DNA of 64,000 nt from Podocnemis expansa (GCA_007922195.1 ML682008.1:7593426-7657425), one strand, 5' to 3'. Numbered from the stretch's first letter, positions 22,326 to 34,659 are shown. The notes: a model not told the origin generated them from the letters alone. Translations and numbers: made by a program.

Positions 22326-23966
22326 TAGGTTAGAGTAATGAGAATGAATGGTATTTTTAGAATCTATATTGCCTCTCTAATAGAAATTAGTATGCTTGAA
22401 CGATTGCCAAGCTTTGAAGAAGGACAAACCCAGACCTGACTTTTGTACAGTTATGCTCTTTCTATAATGAGTCAAAACAACATCTCACCTATCTACATCA
22501 TTGGGAAAGTTCAGCTTTGAATCTGACCTATGTGCCTTAGGCTCATCTCTCATAGAAAAAAGAAGAGAAGGGTCAGTTCATGTAATGATGCTAATGCAGT
22601 TAATTTCTTCGCTAGTAGTAGCTGGAGAGCTGGATAATGTTGCTGACTCTTTTACATTGACAGAATAGACAGATTGTGGTTAAAAGGGATCCAAAAGTTT
22701 ATTATATATATAATAATTTGGTTAATGCTGCTTCTAGTACTGAGGTAGTGCCTTACAATTCACAAGCTGTCTCTGCAATATTCATTAGCCATCTGACAGC
22801 GCGATTCACCGACAGTCAATACTAGACCACTGAAAAGGGTGAAAAATTACTTTTTTATTACTTATAATAAAGGAAGCCCATTCTAATGTTAATAGCTCTA
22901 TGAATGGCTCTACTATCAATTTAGAAAGATCACCTAAAACTGCACTCTAAAGGCAGCTAAATACTCCCTCACCAAAACCCCATCACCAGTACAACATTTT
23001 AACTACACCGGAGCAGATCAAACAGTTGAAAGTTTCTCTGAGGCTGCAGGAACAACTAGGATGATGAAGCCAAAGAGGCCCTCAGGTGGGAAAATTCTGT
23101 TGAAGTACATCTTTCATGTTGGGTCTTCTCTCAAGCTCAAATAAACATTAAGTCTTGTGGTCCATTCTAAAGTCTACTTAGTTTCTTTAGGGAACATCTA
23201 CTGGTCTGCAACAAAACTTTGCTTCTGAATGGGAGGCCTATTCATTTTAATGACTGGTGATTTATCTGCCTGTTGAGTTTTTAGTCTAGGCTATGCAGGC
23301 TGGTGACTTATCTGCCTGTTGAGTTTTTAGACCAGATTTTTGCAATGCATTAAAAACACAGCATATTCCTAAGAATTCAGAATGTATCGAAAAACTCTCC
23401 ATCTGCTTCCCTTTATATATCCGCAGGATTCACTTGACATGTGGAGGACATTACTTTTGGGCATCAATCCACTCCTTAGGCACTTTCCTTTCACTGAAGC
23501 TGTCATGGCCTATGCAAGAATCCGCAAAACAAAAAACAAAAAATCTAGGCTGCCTCACAATTGCATTTTACCTTTTTTTGTGCCACTGGGAAGGAACTCG
23601 TGTCTAAAATATGAATGTAGGACACTAACAAGAGCCAGGGCCTTATTTTGACAAGAGCTGCCCAGGGGAGGAGGGATACTGGCAAATGAACCCTCTACTT
23701 CAGGACTCCTGAGAGGAAAGGCAAGATAGCGCCAAAAGGAGCAGGAGGCTATCAGGCTGGCTGTAATTTTCTGCTGCACAACCACCACCTGGTGTGTGCA
23801 GAATTACATGTGCTAGCTAGGGGGAGACCCACATAAGGTATCTATCACTGGCTCACTAATTAAACTTCTAGCACAGGTAAATGAATTTTTTTGCCATCTT
23901 ACTTCTGTTTGTTGGCCTTTATGAAGTATATCATTGGTCTCACTTCATTTCCTTAATGAGGGCAAA
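22326..23966. other. Unique sequence with a small tandem duplication
   Basis: No gene found. The only structure seen is the 46-bp duplication described at 23254-23336. The 22560-22830 interval is repeat-free and even in texture. Confidence 0.5.
23254..23336 (+). repeat. 46-bp-period tandem duplication
   Basis: The segment ctggtgatttatctgcctgttgagtttttag begins at 23254 and recurs at 23300 with a single base difference (gattta versus gactta), a period of 46. Two copies only. Confidence 0.85.
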
Positions 23967-24195
23967 ACAAACAAACAAACAGGGAGTGCTGTGGCACTTA
24001 AAGACAAACTATTTTATTTTCTGCATGAGCTTTTAGAGGAGAAAATCCCACTTCGTCAGATGCTTTGAAGATGGGGGAACTTAGACAAAGTGGGATTTTC
24101 TCCCATGAAAGCTCATGCAAAATATAAATTTGTTAGTTTGTAAGTGCCACAGGACTCCTTGTTTTACTGAACTAGATTAACATGGCTACCCCCTT
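23967..24195. mobile_element. PLE end, foldback copy (f)
   Basis: The left arm (minus) contains a well-kept ribozyme-like unit at 24023-24063: GCAT/ATGC outer stem, CTGACGA box, GTGGGA stem, but AAAA instead of GAAA. The right arm (plus, about 24080-24195) keeps cccatgaaagctcatgc with a lost first box, then gttagtttgtaagtgccac, aggactcc and ggctaccccc. No clear target duplication. Confidence 0.75.
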
Positions 24196-24998
24196 GGTTA
24201 TTGATAAGTGCAGGAACCCTGATTACAAAACCATGAGCACAGTGGCACCAAATGGAGATCTTAGCAGAAAAAGTCCGAGCACTAAATGGATATTAAGACT
24301 GGAACAAGCCTCTAATGCTAACCTCCCATTCAGACTTGAAGCCCGTTGTTGTTATAACATGGAGGCTAGGCAGCTGATTCAGCCTTCACTTTTAGTGTTG
24401 TAAATCAGGGATAACACAGTGAACTCAGCAGAGTAATGCCAATGCTAGACCATTGTGAAATGAAAGGATAATCAGGACCATGCTGTTTATCCTGTCCTTT
24501 TTCAGAAAGCAATCAGAAAGCTTCATATTCTTTTCCTGTCAGTCTTACACCTTTCATGAGCCCTGAGTTAACCAGGAAATTTTAAAAGGCTAAAATATGT
24601 GGATAAATATAGAAGCTATTTCATCTGCAGAAGAAAAGCACTGAATATTTTATGTAGCCTGTTAATGCTCATTTATGTATATTCATGGGCTCGTTTGAGC
24701 AAGAGGTATTCCCCTCATGCTACAATCCCCACTTCTCCCAAATAGAGAATCCTTACACTGGGAAATAGGGAGCAAAGAGAAGAACCATTATTGTATGATG
24801 ACAACAAACCTTGATTTTTATCAACTCCTTAACTAGGGTTAATTCACCATTCTGACAGCCTTCACGTTTTAAAGACAAAAGTAAATTAACTTTGTTAACA
24901 ACAGCAACTGGAAATTAAATGTTTAAATCCCAGGAAAATGTTTTCTATATATTTAAGTGTTTAGATAGTAAAAAAGATCCCTTCTGCTCTGACTCAAT
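24196..24998. other. Nothing recognised
   Basis: Unique sequence. A short fragment near 24405-24450 recalls the dispersed motif seen around 21190. Confidence 0.45.
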
Positions 24999-25359
24999 GG
25001 CTATGTTCACACACGGGGTTATTTCGATACAAGTTGTTTTGATACAAGCTGTATCGAATTAATGCCTTATTTCAAAATAAGTTAATTCAAATTAACAGTT
25101 TGTTAATTCGAATTAGGAAAAAAAGCTCAAAGTGAAATAGCAGGTTCAGACAACAGTTAGTTCTAAACGCGTCACCGTTGTTTCGAAACAACATGTTCAG
25201 ACGGCACTGTTTTGAAACAATCATTTCGAAACAACGTTGTTTCGTCCCCACATGGGGTTTAAGTTGTTTCAAAACAACAGTGCATCATGTGAACATGGCC
25301 TTTCTTATTTCGCAACAACCTCTGTTGTTTTGAAATAAGATTGCTGTGTGAACACACCC
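24999..25359. mobile_element. Palindrome transposon, family C (C6)
   Basis: A 361-bp element from ggctatgttcacacac to gtgtgaacacaccc with an exact AAT duplication (24996-24998 and 25360-25362). It is close to the reverse complement of C1 (it starts with ggggttatttcgatac and ends with ttgttttgaaataag), so it lies in the opposite orientation. Confidence 0.88.
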
Positions 25360-26041
25360 AATGTTACAAAGGTCTGCAAGGGAAATGTAGTAATTGGGGG
25401 AATGACATTTCAGTGAGGACAAAGGACAGGGCAGATGCAAATTTTATTGTTTTAGGATTATTTAACTGACTAGACTACATGGTAGGCTCCTTCATTTTTC
25501 CTCATGTCTTTCCAGTCATATTGTATGACTGGTTTGATTCAGCTATATGCTGTACAATCAGCTATCCCAGGAAGAATTCTTCCATGTACCTGGACCTATG
25601 GCAATTTAGTAACAAAGCACCGCTTGTTCAGTTCTTAACTGCCTTTCAGTTTCTTACCTAAAGTTTTCAGGGAACTCTTCTCTCTAAAAAAATAAAGATC
25701 ACAGTCCCAGCTGGTCACCCAGAGAGTGAAAATACTTTCAAATGAAACAAAATAAAATAAATCCTTCCTATAGAGATACAGAAACCTACTAATTTAGTAA
25801 AAGAATTAATCAGATGTCAAGGGTTTCTGTCTGAATTTCACTCATTATAGCAGTAGATGAAAATCATTATCATCAAATGATGATTGTCCTTATACAATGG
25901 TATCAGTGATCGCAAAACTGTCTTGACATTAATTTTTCAAACTATTATGTCCTTTGACATTTCCTGCCTGAGATACTGCTTTATGATATGTCACATCAGG
26001 TTATGCCAATTATGACACTACGGTGAGGGCTATATCACAAT
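25360..26041. other. Nothing recognised
   Basis: AT-rich unique sequence between palindrome elements C6 and D1. Confidence 0.5.
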
Positions 26042-26453
26042 GGCTCTGTCTACACTGGAGGCTTAAGTCAACTTAAACAACTCTCTGGTCACATTTGGAG
26101 TTCATTAAGTTGATTTAAGCACATGCTTAAGTTGACTTAATATCTCCTGCCCTTAACGTCAACTTTAAGGGTTAAGTCAACTTTATTAAGTTGACTTAAC
26201 ACAATGTACCCATTAAAGCTGACTTAATAAAGTCAACTTAGTGCATTAGAGACATTTAAGTCAACTTTATAAAGTCAACTTCAGCCAGGAGACCCATTTA
26301 AAGTCAACTTTATAAAGTTAAGTCCCCCGGCTTAAGTCATCTTTATAAAGTCGACTTAAAAAAATGTGGCCTCAATAAGTTGGCTTAATAAGGTTGACTT
26401 TAAGTCGACTTTATTAAGTCAACTTACCTGAGCCCTGTAGTACAGACATAGCC
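26042..26453. mobile_element. Palindrome transposon, family D (D1)
   Basis: A 412-bp element from ggctctgtctacact to tacagacatagcc. The termini match family C, but the interior is made of TTAAGTCGACTTAA and AAAGTCAACTTTATTAAG-type palindromes. Flanks are AAT and AAC. Central GTCGAC sites survive near 26350 and 26405; others have decayed to GTTGAC or GTCAAC. Confidence 0.83.
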
Positions 26454-28004
26454 AACGTGACTTAGCTAAAGAAACAGAAGGAGATGCATCAAGAAAGTTA
26501 TTTAATGGGTATTTTGGGTCTGACATATTTTTAAGACCAGCTTTTGGTTGGTTCAGGGTTTTAATTATTTAAACGTTCATGAATTGCAAGTCGATATGCA
26601 AGCCAAGTCCATATGTCTGTGTTATCTTGTTCAATGAGAATCACAACAAGAAAGAATGATATTAATACAATGTAACAGGTTATGGCAGATAAACACAAGA
26701 GCTTTATTTGTGAAAATGACATTTTAATAAGGAGTAAGAAAGGCCTGACTACTAGAGAGTCATATGAAACAGATGTAGATGAATAGTTGAGACCTTGACT
26801 CTGAAATGCTTAAAGATAGGAGTAAATTTACATATATGAGTCATTCCATTGACTTTTTAATATGCTAATGATTTCTGGCCTTTATGTTAAGAAAAAGATT
26901 ATGAACTATTTTCACTATTATAAGTATAAAAGCATGAAAACAGTATTAGAAGATGGGACATATAACAATAGTTATAAATATATCATTTTTATTATTTGAG
27001 AAATTGTATATGATAAAATTAGATTATCTAAGGAATTCTAGAGCTGACTTTTTTGTAATTATGTGAAATATTAAAAAAAGATTGCTTCATTCTACTGTTT
27101 TTAAAAATACATATAATTTTCTCCAATATTTTTAATTATCATGTTCAAAAATATTTTTAAAACAAACTTTCTTTGTTTCAAAATAAAAAAAATCCTTTTT
27201 AAACAATATTCAGCTTTGAAATGTTCCACCCTGTGACTGAAGAGACCAATCAAATCTGGCAAAGCAAGACCTCTCCTCAACAAAATTGAAAATGAACCAA
27301 AAAAACCTTTAAACTGATAAATGAGCAAGATATTTATTAATGAGTTCACTTTGACAAAACTTCTATTTTTTAAAAAATGGTCATTTTTAATTGAAAATTC
27401 ATTCACTGGAAACATTTCCACAGCCTTCCAAGTATGCATGTAAGGGGACAAACACAGAATCAGCAACCCTACCTTTGTACTTCCTGACATAAACATACTT
27501 TACTTGCTACATTAGTCCTTTAACATAACTTTTGTTAAGGAATGTAAAATTGTGATATACTGTAGGTCACTCAGAACTGTAAACCACTGCATTATCCCTC
27601 TGCCTCAGCAAATGAGAGTTTTGCTGAAGAAGTGACTGTGTCTCAGCTGTCTGGCACAATAGTCTAACAGTTTCCCCAGCAAACTCCTCAAGACTCTGTG
27701 AATCTAAACCTTTCCTTACAGGTAACATTCAATGAGTCCCAATTCCTGAGTTGCCCCAGAGACATCTCTGTGATGACCAGCCTCTTTCATTGGACACTTA
27801 CAGAAATCATTAAATTCACTGCCTCCAGAGAGAGAGAATACACACCATGCAGTTGGCATAACTGAGGACTCAACACTTAATTCAATATTGCATCACTGAA
27901 AAGGTCTATAATAAAACAGAATAAATGATGAATAAAAAGCTGAGATTTAAATTATGCTATGCAAAAGAAAAAGACGGAAATAGCTACAAACAAAATAAAA
28001 CATG
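26454..28004. other. AT-rich sequence with a degenerate low-complexity repeat
   Basis: Between about 27035 and 27410 the sequence is dominated by A- and T-runs with TTTGAAATGTT-like motifs and probably belongs to an old low-complexity reptile repeat also seen near 59385-59620. The 131-codon minus-strand frame over it has no domain. Confidence 0.4.
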
Positions 28005-28560
28005 CTTTCTAGTATCTTCAAGGAAGACAAAGCTATTGTGGAGAAACTAAATGAAATCTTTGCATTCGTCTTCACAGCTGAGAGATTCCCAAACCTGAGT
28101 CTTTTAGGTGACAAACTTGAGGAATTGTCCCATACTGAGGTATCACTGGAGGTGGTTTTGGAATAAATTGATAAATTAAACATTAATAAGTCACCCGGAC
28201 CAGATGGTATTCACCTAAGAGTTTTGAAGCAACTCAACTGAAGTTAGTCCTAACAGTCTGTAATTTCTGGGATCACCTCTGGAATCTTTTATAAGAATTG
28301 GCATCACACACCTGTCCTCCAGTTTTCTGGTACAGAAGCTGATTTAAATGATAGGTTACATACCACAGTTAGTAGATCTGCAATTTCACAGTACCAGGCA
28401 AATTGATTGAAACTATATTAGAAACAGATGATGCAATATATAGAGTAATACAATTTGTTGGGAGAAGAGTCAACATAATTTTCATAAAGGGAAATCATAC
28501 CTCACCAATCTGCCAGAATTCTTTGAGGAGTCAAGAAGCATGTGGAGAAGTGTGAGCCAG
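28005..28560 (+). pseudogene. CR1-type LINE fragment
   Basis: Plus-strand frames give VEKLNEIFAFVFT, then LVxLE followed by a stop and IDKLNINKSPGPDGIHLRVLKQLN, the segment just before the reverse-transcriptase core, and later pieces resembling the xFxKGKSxLTNL region (about 28475-28520). It belongs to the same subfamily as 53690-55255. Truncated at both ends and full of indels. Confidence 0.75.
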
Positions 28561-29439
28561 CACATGTAGTGCATCTAGCCTAGTATCCTATCTGTCACAT
28601 TGGAAGGAACTCTAATTTATGCTACAGCCTGGCTTTGATTTTGCCAAAAAGAACCAAAACAATGACCTTCTCATCTCATATCTACTTTTTACCTCAAAAT
28701 TTAAAAAGAAAACTGGATTTACAGATATGCTGAGGTGGAGCTTGTGATGTTGGTCTGTGGGGAGTCATGCTGAGATAGCTCATATAGGGCAAAACTGCAA
28801 AAAATGGAGCTGCAACTCCCAAATATGGTTAGTTTTTCTACCATAAGATATATCCAAGCCGGGAACAAACAGCTTCTGACCACCTCAATGTTCACTCACA
28901 AGATAAAAATATAGTTCCCTAAACAGGCTGTTTGGTCTCCAACCAGACAGCCAAGTCAAATATGACAGGGATTACTGAAACTCTTAAAAGAAAAAAAATT
29001 ACTTAAAAAAAAAAAAGAGAGAGATTACTTAAAAAAAATTACTTAAAAAATGTTCTACCAATCCCAAAGTACTGAACACTTTACCAAAAAAGTGAATAGG
29101 TCATATCTTTCCAAATACATGCTTAAAGTCAATGATTACTAATTAAACTAATATTTATTTTTAAAAAAGAAAGAGTATTGGTTAAATATTCATATACATA
29201 CAGATGAAAATAAAAATTTGTCATTTTCCAAGTAGACATAACTGAGTTGTAAAATTTTTATTTCCAAAGTCTATGGAAATTACCCAAACAGATTGGGGAT
29301 TATCAATCCTTTTTTAGAATTTTTTTTGTTAGAAATCCATTATAGGGAAATGAAACGGGAAATTAAGACAAAATGAAGGTGCTTTCAGGGCTTTAAATAT
29401 CCTCTGCCATATGAATTGATGCTTTTTGTTTCCAGCCAC
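28561..29439. other. Unique sequence with A-rich simple repeats
   Basis: The interval 28985-29056 repeats attacttaaaaaaa three times between A-runs. No gene was found. Confidence 0.5.
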
Positions 29440-29865
29440 TGGAAATTCACAGACACGAGATGGAGTCCAGGGTCACATGAGCAAATACATGTCCTTTTAT
29501 GCTTTGTTGAGTCACAGGAGCAGTCAATATCTATTAATTAGCTAATGCTAAAGGGTCCACACCCACAGAAAGGTTCACCAGGTGTGAATGAACTCCTTGT
29601 GAAAGCTAAGTATCCATTTAATGGGCCATCAAATGGCATTGTTCATTTACCAAATAGCTAGACCGGATACAAACAAATGTTATCCCATGGGCAAAACACA
29701 TATTAAATCCAGATAGCAAATCATATTTATAACTTCAGATACAAACATGATACATGCATATAAACAAGATAACCATACTTAGCAAATCATAAGTTTTCCA
29801 CTAATACTTTACAAGATATACTTTGTAAAAAGATTTGTTGCCATTATAGTGTGACAGGGTAGGCC
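29440..29865 (+). repeat. LTR-like dispersed repeat, copy 2
   Basis: Shares with the other two copies the gatggagtccagggtcaca block, the taatgggccatcaa block, cataacttcagatac and the tactttacaagatatactttg block. Same orientation as copies 1 and 3. No internal coding region. Cut on the right by element E1 nearby. Confidence 0.5.
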
Positions 29866-29880
29866 TACCATGTACTCCAG

Positions 29881-30189
29881 GGCTATGTCTACACCTAAAA
29901 TCTTAGTTTGGACTTGCTTAGTCTGAACTAAGCACTTCAAAGTTAGTTCAAACTAACCGCAATTTTTTTTAGTTCAAACTAAAAAAGCGCAGCTAGTTTG
30001 AACTAAAAAGATGCAGTTAGTTTGAACTAACTGCTAATTTTAATTAGCATGACTACATCCTGCTAATTCGAACTACCCAAAGAGACAAGTTTGAACTAAG
30101 TGGTTAGTTCAAACTTACTGTTTGAACTAACTAGTTCGAACGAAGCTTTGGCTAGTGTAGACATGGTTCAAATTAGTCTGGACTAAGCC
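29881..30189. mobile_element. Palindrome transposon, family E (E1)
   Basis: Starts ggctatgtctacacc like families C and D. The interior is TTAGTTCGAACTAA-type palindromes with CpG decay to TTTGAA and TTCAAA. The right side has gctagtgtagacatgg followed by attagtctggactaagcc, a terminus shared with the left end of E2. No target duplication is visible, so the right boundary is uncertain. Confidence 0.7.
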
Positions 30190-31412
30190 CGCCCCTTAAG
30201 CTATACTGGGCATGCTCCTGATGCTGTCCCAGTATAAAAGAGAGCAGCACAACTCATTCAGGGCTGAACAGCATGGTGGAAGGATGTGTGCTGGAGGCTC
30301 CCTCCCTGGAGCTGTATCAGCCCCTGCCATGGAGAAGAACCCCCTAAAGTGACTATAGTGAGCAGCAATATTCATTGATGACTGCCAAGGGACAGATGCC
30401 CATGTGCCCACCCCAGTCAGTCAGTCCCAGGAACCATTGGCGATGCTGATAGCACTGTGTGTGGAATGAGAAAGTGGTCAGACTGGAGCTCTGGAAGAAG
30501 ACTACTGCAATAAATGGGTAGGAAGTAGTCCATGGGGCCTAAAAGGGTATGACTGAGCTGGTACATGATATTAGCATGTTTCAGTCTGGATCCTTGCTGA
30601 CTTGATACCATAACTCTGTCACCAGTAGGGCCCTGGCATCGGGGTCAGTGGAGTGGGAGGTCCTGAGCTTCCCTATCCGGGGACTGCATCCCATGATGGA
30701 TGATTCCCTTTTCATTGGACTGACTCAGGCTGCTAGGCCATGCTGCTCTGACCCAAGGGCTTTGTACTGACTCTGGCCACTAGACTGTGTTGCTTAGAAT
30801 ATAGGGACACTTGACAGAGCAGGACACAAACAACAACTGCCCAGGGGAACTCAGGGGACCAAGCAGGCGCACAGAGATGCCCACTCCTCATACACCCACA
30901 GGATATTCCCCACCAGGGGGCAGCAGGAGGGCTTACTCCATGACAGGTAGTAACAATGATATGCAAGGTCATATTTTAATCATGTGGTGTCATATAGCTC
31001 AAAGTGGTATACTGAGTTATATGGCCTATAAGATTGAATCCTCTGATCATAGTGACTGAAGCTAATACTCAAGTGAGGTATATACTCCCAGATATCTCCA
31101 AGACACTAAAATGGGAATCAGATATCACAGGCTGAGTTTATTGAAGGCACAGGGAGGCAAGGCCTTCCCTGATTGCCTTTGGTGGCCCTACCTGTTTCCC
31201 TGCTGCCTGCCCTTTGTAATGGGAAGACTAAAGCTTTTATGGTCCATGCAGATGGTTTCTCTCAACTGCCCAGGAAGCTACCTGCACAGAGCCTATAAGT
31301 TCACCATGCCATGCCCTTAGGCAGTGTGAGACTAACTTCAGCCTTGTTAGCAAAACAAGAGTCTTCTCCAGTCAAATCTCAAACTTCAATTTCACTGTCT
31401 AGCTGAAAAACA
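30190..31412. other. Unrecognised sequence with a TATA-like site
   Basis: A TATAAAA at 30233-30239 lies just right of E1, followed by agagcagcacaactcattcag. It may be the promoter of an unidentified retroelement or chance. The rest of the interval holds no repeat or exon I can name. Confidence 0.35.
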
Positions 31413-31500
31413 TAAGAGGAGTCTCATGGCACTTTAACAGACTTATTTTTGTTAGTCTGTTAGTCTTTAAAGTGTCACAAGACTCTTGTTTTGTTTTGTT
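31413..31500. mobile_element. PLE micro-foldback fragment
   Basis: Two arms, aagaggagtctcatggcac and gtgtcacaagactcttgtt, face each other across gttagtctgttagtctttaa. The same short end pieces as copy c, without the ribozyme segment. Confidence 0.6.
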
Positions 31501-32339
31501 GAACTCAAATAACGCCTTCAAAAACAGGGATTATACTTGCCTGTCTCAGAGTACTGTGTAGCTTACTTCATTGTTTTTGCTTTGGAGTGTTGCTAAGTGT
31601 TTCCACAATTAATCTTTCATTCATATGCACTCGTCCTGGATCACAGGAGACTGGGGTTTTATAGGACCCCTCCTTCTACTGATGCTTTCTCCACCGCTCT
31701 CTTCACCTGCCCAAACTTCCTATGTCTCTCCCAAGCTTCCTGATGGGGGGGGGTCTGTTTAATGAACTCCCCAATACTTGGTTCTGTCACTCCCAGTCAG
31801 CCAAGGAGTGAGGAACAGGCTAATGAGTGAGTCATCATACAGCAGCCCCACTCCCACACTGACACAGTTCCTGCTTTTGGAGTGGTACACAGGCAGCTGC
31901 TTCTCATGCTAGAAGCAGAGTGAGGAGGATAGGTAGGGGTGAGGGAAGAAGAAAAGAGGAGAAAGTGAGCCTGAGACCCATGCAGTGATTGTGGTAAGGG
32001 ATAGAGAAAGACGATGGAGGGGGGACCTTGGATGGGTCTGGGGGGGGAGCAGGAATCTTGCCTTTTGCAGGGGCAGCTTCAAAATCTACCCATGCATGCT
32101 ACATAAAACAAGCTTAATATTAAAGAAGTTCAAAAAACAAGAAACAAAAGAAAATAAGTGATATTTTTAGTGGTGATCATTGCATATATGTTGCTGTTCA
32201 GGTGCAGACTTCATGTACTTGCAATCTAAAGGAGATGTCCTAACAGTTACTTATTTTAAAGTGTTTAACACACACCCACAAAAAAAAAAAAAGAAAGAAA
32301 AAGAAAAAGAAAACTCATGAAACTGTTTCACTGGCTTTT

Positions 32340-32660
32340 TTTCACCTTTTCCCATAATGACACATTTTTGGTCAGTGTTTTCAGATCAAAGTAGCCTTAA
32401 GTAAACAGATTTATGTGCAAATGCTAGTAGCATGTAGCAACAGCTGGTTAATTGTTGCCTTTCTTTGATCTGTTTCATGTGATAGGAGTAATCTAAATGA
32501 TTGTTTAAAGCATCCTGGTATGATTATATTCCCTAAATGTTAATAATGGTACGAACAAGGGAAATTTAATTTAAACCTCAGTTAATGGTTTTGCAAACAA
32601 GCAAATCCAATACAGATCTTTATTTACCTTTTGCACTAAAAGCTGTAGCAAGAGAGGTTT
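32340..32660. promoter_or_regulatory. Candidate enhancer-like block with paired TCF/LEF-type sites
   Basis: Repeat-free, with AGATCAAAG at 32383-32391 and its inverse CTTTGATCT at 32463-32471, both consensus-like TCF/LEF sites about 80 bp apart. Several TTAAT/ATTA homeobox-type cores lie around them. Regulatory function is inferred from motif content only. Confidence 0.3.
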
Positions 32661-33057
32661 TTATAATTTTTTTTTCTGAAATTTGGATTTCTTTACTAGT
32701 AAAATAATCACTCACATTCTGTATTTCAAGGTATTCTTTAAAAACTTCTGAAAGTAGATAGTAGAGTCAAATCATCTCAGATGGAGATGATTTAAGAAAG
32801 ATCTGAGGTTTCCTGATATCTACACAATGACATGTTAGAAGGCCACGACAAAAGAGCTAATGAAATTCAGAAAAAGGACTGGGTTTTTTCCACAGATATT
32901 TTTATGAAAGAAAATTAAAAAAAAACAAACCCAAAACTTATATCCCTAAAATCTCCAACAATTTTAATTTGGAGATGCACAAACAGTATCTCATGAAGTC
33001 TGTAGTTCATGTACCTGATGCTCCCATTCTCACCAGTGGATCAAACTCCCTGGGAAG

Positions 33058-33154
33058 ACTACATTTTCCATGATGCACTACATTTCCTTTCTTGCTAAGT
33101 TATTGTTCTGCATCCAGGGAGTCCCATACCATGGTGCTTCATAGGAAATGTAGT
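33058..33154. repeat. Inverted pair of ACTACATTTYCC motifs
   Basis: Arms at 33058-33078 and 33134-33154 are inverted repeats matching 18 of 21 bases. Each contains actacattt followed by a cc.atga-type tail, close to the ZNF143/THAP11-type site that is also common in some vertebrate MITE ends. It is either a short MITE remnant or a protein-binding inverted site. Confidence 0.5.
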
Positions 33155-33489
33155 GTGAAACAGAGTGACTGTATGGCCTGTGTAGAGGTTTTCTTGCTCC
33201 TTCTCCTGCCAAGATATGCAGTTACTCACGCTAACCACTGGAGTTTTGTTTTAATTTACAGAGCATGACTGACTAAGAATCCATTGCTAATGGTGAGATT
33301 TTTCACCTTTACCTAATTAGCTACTGTTAAAGAGTGTTCTGCAATTATTGTGATGAGCAAAGTTTAGAAGATGGAGGCCCTTTCAAGGTTCATGGATTGT
33401 ACGCAGGTCTTCCACAATATATGGTTGTAGCAGGAAGGCATGGCTAGCTCAGAGATAGGCCAGAGGATTCTACCTGTCTGCAGGGGGGC

Positions 33490-34440
33490 GTAGCCAGAGC
33501 CGGCCTGTCAATCAGGCCGGAGGCAGAGGGGCGGGGCAGGAAGTATAAAGGGGAAGGCAGCCCTCTCAGTCCAGCACAACCCACCAAAGGGGAAGGATGT
33601 GCCTCCACCCCCTCCTCACCCTAGGCCGCCTTGTGGGGAAGCCAGGCTCTGGACGCCGGACCCAGGCCCAGACGTCTGACCAGGGCCACCAGCAGCTGGG
33701 GACTGGGAGCTGCCACCCGGACCCTGGGCCACTCCAGGCCCACAGGGGGAGTCATCAGCAGAGAGACGTACGGGCAACTCCGAGCCATTCCCCGCCAGGG
33801 ATCCTGAAGCACTGCATCCCCTCTGCAACTTGGAGGAGCTGCCCTTGGCTGCTAAGGACCCTGAGCTGCCACCCACCTCCTGTGACCTAGAGGAACTTCC
33901 TTCAGCAGAGAAACCTGAGGGCTTCCCAACTTGCCACTGCCTGATGAGATGGAGGGGTTCTGTAATCTTCCCCTCGGGAACTACCTCGAGGAACTGGCAG
34001 ACGAGATACTAGTGGAGCAGGGGACCTGGGGTGACCCAGGGGAGTGCAAGTTTCCACCCTCGGCAGGGAGCCACATCTTGGGGTAAGCGTGTTGCAGCCA
34101 GTACCCCGCTGACCCCTGCCTCCAGGCCTCAGCCCCCATAGTGTCAGTGTGTTATGGTCAGGACCTCGCTGACTCCTGTACAAAGGTCTCAGTGCCTAGT
34201 GGGGACCTAGGCTGGGACACAGTGGAGCTGTGTGACACAACGCCTTCCTTAATTCCTACCCCTGCCCCTACGCCCCTTCTCAGGTTGTAACCCCAAGAGG
34301 CAGCCCTGTACTTTCCCCTCACCTGAGACTGAGACTGAGACTGAGACTGTGAAACTTGTTGCCCTGCCAAGGGGCCAAAGACTTGGTGGTCCCACCCCCA
34401 CAAGGGGCTGGCGACCTGAACTAGCCACCCCTCCCCAGGA
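33490..34440 (+). promoter_or_regulatory. GC-rich block with GC box, TATA box and acidic coding-like segment
   Basis: A perfect hairpin (ccggcctg at 33500-33507, caggccgg at 33513-33520) precedes a GC box (ggggcggggc, 33528-33537) and TATAAA (33544-33549), a core-promoter arrangement. About 280 bp on, one frame reads EELPLAAKDPELPPTSCDLE and a neighbouring frame reads GNYLEELADEILVEQG, as though a single acidic reading frame had shifted near 33940. A possible splice donor (TTGGGGTAAG) follows at about 34079. A (GAGACT)4 run is at 34325-34349. It resembles the promoter and leader of a retroelement more than a host gene. I do not recognise the family. Confidence 0.4.
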
Positions 34441-34659
34441 GGGTAGGCAGCTTGCTTACCATGGCGTACCTCACCAATGCATTGAATTCCCCAGCAACAA
34501 GTCTATATGAAGCCAGACAATCACTATGCTCTTGAACGAAATCACAAAAATTATAAAAATCAAAGATACTCTAACACCCCTTGGTGAACACTTTCCATAA
34601 AATGATCCCTTCATATTTGACTTATCAGTCCTCATCATCAGTGGAAACCCTGAATAACA

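Larger units (their letters stand above)
31501..33489. other. Unique sequence, part possibly regulatory
   Basis: No exon was found. It contains an A-rich run (32278-32313), the possible regulatory block at 32340-32660 and the inverted repeat at 33058-33154, both listed separately. Confidence 0.45.

Noticed and set aside
27101..27496. 131-codon minus-strand frame
   Set aside because: It lies in low-complexity A/T-rich repeat sequence with no recognisable motif.
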